Shown here piece by piece: positions 59,535-64,000 of a stretch of DNA of 64,000 bases (position 1 is the first letter of the stretch; every line of letters begins with the position of its first letter). The DNA comes from JBOZRQ01 sp050789255 (GTDB lineage: Bacteria > Bacillota > Sulfobacillia > Symbiobacteriales > Symbiobacteriaceae): the NCBI GenBank assembly GCA_050789255.1, contig JBOZRQ010000059.1, forward strand, positions 22,219 through 86,218. The letters are read 5' to 3'. Made by a program: the position numbers and the translations under genes. The notes beneath the pieces were generated by a model. The model was not told the origin of the DNA. It worked only from the letters and a program-made list of their open reading frames with translations, and ran no database searches.

Positions 59535-59996
59535 GTGACACAGTGGTTCCAGAGGATCAGCGGGTGTGTTCTCGCCCTGCTGGTATTGGCCTGGCCCAGC
59601 GTCACCCACGATGGGCACACCGCCTTCGCTGCGAGCAAGGCAGCGAAGGACAACCTGTACTTGCTCGCGCAGTTGGTCTGCGGCGAGGCACGTGCGGAGG
59701 CTTATGAGGCAAAGGTCGCTGTGGCAGCGGTGGTGCTTAACCGAACGGAGGACAAGCGGTTTCCCGACTCCGTTGCCGGGGTGGTCTACCAGGAGGACGC
59801 CTTCGCATCGGTCGCCAATGGCCAGATTTACCGGGGGACCACTGAGGAGTGCAAAAAGGCTGCCAAGGCAGCTCTTGGCGGTTGGGACCCAAGCAACGGC
59901 GCCGTATTCTTCTATGACCCGACCAAAACAAACAACCAGTTCCTGCTGTCTCGTCAGCAGGTGCGGACCATAGGACGCTACACTTTCGCAAGGTAG
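59535..59996 (+). CDS. sleB: spore cortex-lytic / cell wall hydrolase SleB
   Basis: A 153-residue secreted hydrolase. A signal peptide (GCVLALLVLAWPSVTHDG) is followed by the SleB catalytic domain: AQLVCGEARAEAYEAKVAVAAVVLNR (split as LVCGEARAEAYEAKVAVAAV) with the catalytic Glu in GEARAE, and NQFLLSRQQVRTIGRYTF at the end. It lacks the N-terminal peptidoglycan-binding domain of B. subtilis SleB. GGAAGGGG precedes GTG 59535. ypeB follows 13 bases later, the usual pair. Confidence 0.88.
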   Translation: MTQWFQRISGCVLALLVLAWPSVTHDGHTAFAASKAAKDNLYLLAQLVCGEARAEAYEAKVAVAAVVLNRTEDKRFPDSVAGVVYQEDAFASVANGQIYRGTTEECKKAAKAALGGWDPSNGAVFFYDPTKTNNQFLLSRQQVRTIGRYTFAR

Positions 59997-60009
59997 GGGA
60001 TGACCGCTA

Positions 60010-61377
60010 ATGCGAACACGGCGGAGAACGGAGGTCTGGCCCTACCTGCTGCTGAGTGTCGCCCTGCTGGGGGCGCTCAGCTTCGGGTGGTACCAGACAC
60101 GGCAGCGGAACCTGCTGGCTCTGGACGCTGAGAATCAGTACATGTCGGCGTTCCACAAGCTGAAGTGGAACAGCGAGAACATTGAGGAACGCACAGCCAA
60201 GCTCATGGCCACCGACGACCGCCAGATGCAGGAGGCACTGCTGGCCGACTTGCGGGTCTATAGCGCTCAGGCTGTTGAGAACATCTCGGCGTTGCCGCTT
60301 GCTAACATGCACACCCCGCGCATTTCCAGCTTCCTCAATACCGTGCGCCTCGCCACGGATGAAATGCACTACAAGTTAAGCCAGGGCGGGACACTGGGCG
60401 AGCAAGACTGGGCAAGGCTAGCCGACCTGCGCAGGCAGTCCGTATCGTTCGAGGACGAGCTGTCGAATCTGCTCGGGTTAGTAGGCACCAACATGATCAA
60501 GTGGAGTGGCACGGCCCGGGTTACCGGTCCTGCTCAACCTGGTAACGCGGCCACACCGATCACAAAGTCGGTGACACATATCGAAAAGGCCCTGGCGCCA
60601 GCCCCCGGAGAGGCAAGTGCGCAGGCACCGGGCAGTAGTCCGGAGGCTCCGCCCCGCACGAGCCCGGGTCCTCCCGTCGATGCCGCGGCCGCCTCCCTGG
60701 CGATCAAACGGTTCATCGACGTGCCCCTGAACGGTGAACCTGTGTTGACTGGTTCGTCGACCGCAGAGGAAGAAGGCAAGCTCCCGATGTACTTCTTCAA
60801 CGCACAAAAGATGAACGGAACGCCCCTCAATTTCGGTGTCAGCGTAGCGGGCGGCCACGTCATTTTCATGATCGACGGGCGCCCCGTGCGGGAGCGGAAT
60901 TTCACGGAGGAACAGCTGGCCGAGCGGGCAAGGCAGATGCTGCGTAAGTGGGGTTACCCCAGCGCCGAGTTCGTCTCCGCTGCGGAGAACACAGGCACGC
61001 TGATGATGGACTTCGCGCCTCGCCAAGACGGGGTGATGATCATGACCGAGCTCATCAAAGTAAGTCTGGCCATGGACAACGGCGAACTGGTCGCCTTTGA
61101 TGCCCGAAACTACTGGGTCAACCGGCACGACCGCAAGCTGGAAACGCCGAGAGTGTCAGCGGCGCTGGCTCGCACCAAGCTCGCCCCACGGCTCAAGACG
61201 ACAGCGGAACCAACTTTGGCCGTGGTGGCAGACCAGGTGCACCGTGAACGACTCGCCTGGGAGTTCAGAGCGGAGTATGATACGCAGCGCTACCTGGTCT
61301 ACATTGACGCCGTGGACGGTCGAGAGATCAACGTGCTGCGAATTGCAGGGGACCCGGCCCCGCCGCTGAACGAGTAA
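60010..61377 (+). CDS. ypeB: germination protein YpeB
   Basis: A 455-residue spore protein that stabilises and localises SleB. One N-terminal membrane helix (VWPYLLLSVALLGALSFGWY), a helical domain to about residue 175, and a Pro/Ala-rich linker are followed by PepSY-type repeats (VSVAGGHVIFMIDGRPV and EYDTQRYLVYIDAVDGREIN). The position directly after sleB is the strongest support. ATG 60010 starts 13 bases after the sleB stop. Confidence 0.9.
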   Translation: MRTRRRTEVWPYLLLSVALLGALSFGWYQTRQRNLLALDAENQYMSAFHKLKWNSENIEERTAKLMATDDRQMQEALLADLRVYSAQAVENISALPLANMHTPRISSFLNTVRLATDEMHYKLSQGGTLGEQDWARLADLRRQSVSFEDELSNLLGLVGTNMIKWSGTARVTGPAQPGNAATPITKSVTHIEKALAPAPGEASAQAPGSSPEAPPRTSPGPPVDAAAASLAIKRFIDVPLNGEPVLTGSSTAEEEGKLPMYFFNAQKMNGTPLNFGVSVAGGHVIFMIDGRPVRERNFTEEQLAERARQMLRKWGYPSAEFVSAAENTGTLMMDFAPRQDGVMIMTELIKVSLAMDNGELVAFDARNYWVNRHDRKLETPRVSAALARTKLAPRLKTTAEPTLAVVADQVHRERLAWEFRAEYDTQRYLVYIDAVDGREINVLRIAGDPAPPLNE

Positions 61378-61393
61378 ACGGCACACACAGACA

Positions 61394-61422
61394 AGGCGCC
61401 CCTGTCACGGGGGCGCCTGTCT
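61394..61422. terminator. terminator between ypeB and the PBP gene
   Basis: AGGCGCCCC pairs with GGGGCGCCT around TGTCACG. GTCTCT follows on the + strand and TTGTCTG on the minus strand. Confidence 0.75.
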
Positions 61423-63525
61423 CTATGGCTGCCATGGTGCCTGAATGCGCGAAGGGGTTGTAGGGGACAGCAACGGGAACTGATGCTGTGGGACCTCAGC
61501 CGGGGGTGTGCTCGGCGGCAGGCTGCCGGGCGGCGCCCAGGGCAGGCCGGGTAGATTGGGCAACTGCTCCTCCCAATGAACCGTAGGATCTACTTCGACT
61601 GGAGCGGTCCCGTCCAAGAACAACTCCTGCTCTTTCGGGCAAGAGGCATTCGGTCGAAGGCCTGTGAGCGAACAGATTTCCTGTACCACCACATTGACGG
61701 GCCGAGCCCAGTCCCGGTTAGGAACACCCGTTAACGCCCGGTTCATAAAGTCGGCCCAGACCGGAACAGCTTTGGTGCGACCCGTAATTAGGTTGTTCCC
61801 AAGGGAGTGCCCATCGTCTGACCCAATCCACACACTGGCCACCAGATCAGGCGTGTAGCCGGCGAACCACAGGTCGGTGGAGTTCTCTGTGGTCCCGGTT
61901 TTCCCGGCAGCAGGGCGGTTCCCGATCGCCTGAGCAAAGGCGTTCTCGGACCCCCCGGGCCGAAGTGCACTTTTGAGGAGGTCCGTTACCAGGAAGGCAA
62001 GACCAGCGTCGATCGCACGGGATCTGGTGGCCCGCTGCTCCGCTACGATGTTGCCCTGGTGGTCCTCAACTCTGAGTATGGCAATCGGAAGTACGTTGAA
62101 TCCACCATTTGCGAACGGGGCGTACGCTCGAGTTAGCTCGAGAGGACTGACTGCGGAACTGCCCAATGCCAGCGTGAGGTCCTCGGTCAGGGGGCTCTCG
62201 ATTCCTAGTCTGTGCGCCGTGCGAATCACCGGGGCAGGGGTGAGTGTCCTCAACCAGCGTATGGTCACAAGGTTTAGCGACTTCCGCAGGGCGTACCGCA
62301 TCGTTTGAGCCTTGTTGGTGTACTCGTTGTTAAAGTTCGCTGGTCGCCACTCTGTGCCGGCCGTGGCCCCAACAAACTCGCCCGCCTTTGTGGCTACGTC
62401 CAACTGGGTGTCGGTCACGGTGTAACCGCGGCCCTCCAGTGCCGTGGCGTAAACAAACGGTTTGAAGGCGGATCCGGGCTGCTTGGGGAGAAGTGCTCGG
62501 TTGTGAACGACCGTATCGGACTGGCCGCCTCTCATGGCCCGGATGTAGCCGGTGCTGGGCTCCATCGCCACGAGGGCAACCTCCGTATTGGGCATGGCTT
62601 TTCCCACCGCCTGGTCTGCCGCCGCCTGGACTTTCAAATCGAGGGTCGTGTACACCCGATATCCACCCTGATGCAAGTTGGCAGCTACCTCGGGAAATCG
62701 TTGACGAAGCTCCTTGAGGACGTAGTCCACAAAATACGGTGCTGTATACGGGGTTGTACTGGTCTGCCGGGAGCCCATGGACATGACAGGCAGTTGTACT
62801 TCACTCTTCGCGGCCTCGGCTGTCACCGAGTCGATGTAACCCTGCTCCACCATCTTTGACAGGACCAGATTGCGCCGCTCAACTGCGTTCACCATGTTAT
62901 CCGGGCGAGGAGCGTAATACTCGGGCGCACGTGGCAGGCCCGCCAGCAACGCTGATTCCCCAATGGTAAGCTGACGGGCTGATTTTCCGAAGTAAACTTG
63001 GGCTGCCCGCTCTACCCCGTAAACACCGTTCCCGAGGTAAATGGTGTTCAGGTACATGCCGAGGATCTCTTTCTTGGAATACTTGTACTCTAGCTTTAGG
63101 GCCAGAATCGCTTCTCTGACTTTGCGGGTCCACGTCCGCTGGTTGGTGAGGTAGAGGTTTTTCACTAACTGCTGTGTCAGGGTGCTGCCTCCCTCGACAA
63201 TCTCTCCGGCGCGCACATTCCGGACCACCGCTCGGGCAATGCCGGCCACGTCGATACCGGGGTGTCTGTAAAAACGGTCGTCCTCGACGGCCACAACGGC
63301 GTCCAGGAGATGCTTCGGCATGTCGATGACCGGGATCTCCACACGATCCTGCGTGAACATCCGCTCGAATGGCTTTCCGCTCGCGTCCAGCAGCTCGGTG
63401 GCTTCGGCGTTTTGGGCAGGAGGTAAAGGCGTAACAGCAATGACGGTTACAACGAGAAATGCCAGGATTACTGGCGTGGTGATTGTCAGCGTGAACACCA
63501 GCCTGCCAAGCCTTCGTCCGAGCAC
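61423..63525 (-). CDS. class A penicillin-binding protein (PBP1A-like)
   Basis: Bifunctional peptidoglycan synthase of 700 residues. A membrane anchor (VFTLTITTPVILAFLVVTVIAV) is followed by the GT51 glycosyltransferase (EDDRFYRHPGID and EGGSTLTQQLVKNL). The transpeptidase has SxxK in PGSAFKPF, SxN in RKSLNLV, and KTG in AGKTGTTENSTD. The C-terminal ~60 residues are Pro-rich. AGGAGGTG precedes GTG 63525 by nine bases; GTG 63537 overlaps it and is less likely. Confidence 0.93.
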   Translation of the reverse strand: MLGRRLGRLVFTLTITTPVILAFLVVTVIAVTPLPPAQNAEATELLDASGKPFERMFTQDRVEIPVIDMPKHLLDAVVAVEDDRFYRHPGIDVAGIARAVVRNVRAGEIVEGGSTLTQQLVKNLYLTNQRTWTRKVREAILALKLEYKYSKKEILGMYLNTIYLGNGVYGVERAAQVYFGKSARQLTIGESALLAGLPRAPEYYAPRPDNMVNAVERRNLVLSKMVEQGYIDSVTAEAAKSEVQLPVMSMGSRQTSTTPYTAPYFVDYVLKELRQRFPEVAANLHQGGYRVYTTLDLKVQAAADQAVGKAMPNTEVALVAMEPSTGYIRAMRGGQSDTVVHNRALLPKQPGSAFKPFVYATALEGRGYTVTDTQLDVATKAGEFVGATAGTEWRPANFNNEYTNKAQTMRYALRKSLNLVTIRWLRTLTPAPVIRTAHRLGIESPLTEDLTLALGSSAVSPLELTRAYAPFANGGFNVLPIAILRVEDHQGNIVAEQRATRSRAIDAGLAFLVTDLLKSALRPGGSENAFAQAIGNRPAAGKTGTTENSTDLWFAGYTPDLVASVWIGSDDGHSLGNNLITGRTKAVPVWADFMNRALTGVPNRDWARPVNVVVQEICSLTGLRPNASCPKEQELFLDGTAPVEVDPTVHWEEQLPNLPGLPWAPPGSLPPSTPPAEVPQHQFPLLSPTTPSRIQAPWQP

Positions 63526-63688
63526 TGCAGAAGACACCTCCTCATCGATCAGCGTTCCCCTGGTTAGGATGGTTTATGTAGTAATAGCGAAAAGTACAGG
63601 CTTGCGACCTTCTATCGGCTCTGATATCATATCCCCTTGTCAACCGCATCTCAGCAGCGAAAACCGCAAGTTGGTTAGAACTGCCGGG

Positions 63689-63806
63689 TTGACAGGCTGG
63701 TTGGGGCGATGGTAACATCAAAACTCCAGCCGCAACGGCAAAGTCAACTGGCAGAACGATTTCCAAGAAATGCCCGCTTGACAGTCGCCGAACGCTGTGA
63801 TAACCT
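63689..63806 (+). promoter_or_regulatory. tandem rrn promoters
   Basis: P1: TTGACA at 63689-63694 and TAACAT at 63713-63718 (18-base spacer). P2: TTGACA at 63778-63783 and TAACCT at 63801-63806 (17-base spacer). A leader with GACCTTGAAAACTAGACAG follows, typical of rrn leaders in Bacillota. Confidence 0.75.
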
Positions 63807-63925
63807 AAACAACGCTGTCGGCCCTAATGTGGTCGCCGACGCAGATCTGGGACCTTGAAAACTAGACAGTGCAAGAGCAAGAAGAGCTAAGCGAACGTAC
63901 ATCCATTTAGAGCCGAACAAACTTT

Positions 63926-64000
63926 TCTACGGAGAGTTTGATCCTGGCTCAGGACGAACGCTGGCGGCGTGCCTAAGACATGCAAGTCGTGCGGACCCTT
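63926..64000 (+). rRNA. rrs: 16S ribosomal RNA, 5' part only
   Basis: GAGTTTGATCCTGGCTCAG at about 63934 is the universal 16S 5' sequence, followed by GACGAACGCTGGCGGCGTGC and CATGCAAGTCG. The gene runs off the right edge; the 5' end is set by comparison with E. coli numbering and may be off by a few bases. Confidence 0.97.

Noticed and set aside
1..64000. CRISPR array, prophage, insertion sequence or defence island
   Set aside because: No regularly spaced repeats, transposase, integrase, phage structural gene or recognisable defence protein was found.

Overview
The window reads as the stretch of chromosome immediately to one side of oriC in a high-GC, endospore-forming member of the Bacillota. 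The first ~25 kb follow the order known from Bacillus subtilis and relatives: rpmH-rnpA-yidD-yidC-jag-mnmE-mnmG-rsmG-parA-parB-parS, then yyaC, then rpsF-ssb-rpsR-(DUF2232)-rplI-lonC-dnaB-purA and later walRKHI and rlmH. Sporulation is indicated by yyaC, sleB-ypeB and candidate sigma-H promoters. GC content looks to be around 60%, with many GTG and TTG starts resolved by strong Shine-Dalgarno sequences. From memory this resembles Symbiobacterium-type genomes, but the lineage is an inference. dnaA is probably just outside the left edge.

Layout. 1-363: oriC-side non-coding DNA with DnaA-box-like sites and a consensus promoter for rpmH. 364-8470: ribosomal protein L34, RNase P, membrane insertion, tRNA modification, rRNA methylation and chromosome partition genes, ending in two parS sites. 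8529-10459: DUF4446 gene, yyaC, TPR protein. 10667-15695: complete branched-chain amino-acid ABC transporter livKHMGF. 15757-17696: EamA transporter that seems to start at ATA, CvpA-like protein, DUF951. 17828-25415: rpsF-ssb-rpsR, DUF2232, rplI, lonC, dnaB, purA. 25522-25708: two tRNA genes. 25786-31553: envelope genes (a frameshifted lipoprotein, lytic transglycosylase, two LysM/M23 peptidases, a ReoY/YpiB-like IDEAL-domain protein, an MA-type peptidase). 31592-38368: walRKHI, murA and rlmH. 38379-57682: a less syntenic accessory stretch (phosphoesterase, GNAT, an AT-rich orphan, SelO, LLM oxidoreductase, Pit, repeat lipoprotein, RecQ, hydrolase, heterodimeric ABC exporter, kynureninase, SpeA-like decarboxylase, MoaA, TorD-like chaperone). 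57683-58014: a DnaA-box cluster. 58015-63525: a LysM/beta-propeller protein, sleB-ypeB and a class A PBP. 63689 to the end: tandem rrn promoters and the first bases of a 16S rRNA gene.

How the genes work together. A large share of the window concerns the cell wall: WalRK with WalHI, MurA, a ReoY-like protein, M23/LysM hydrolases, a lytic transglycosylase, a PBP and spore-cortex germination proteins. Points that stand out are a MurA whose catalytic Cys is replaced by Asp, a candidate MurA-stability factor nearby, a shared sigma-H-like promoter pattern in front of parA, livK, reoY and murA, and two DnaA-box sites away from oriC. I saw no CRISPR array, prophage or insertion sequence, and no clearly novel multi-gene system.
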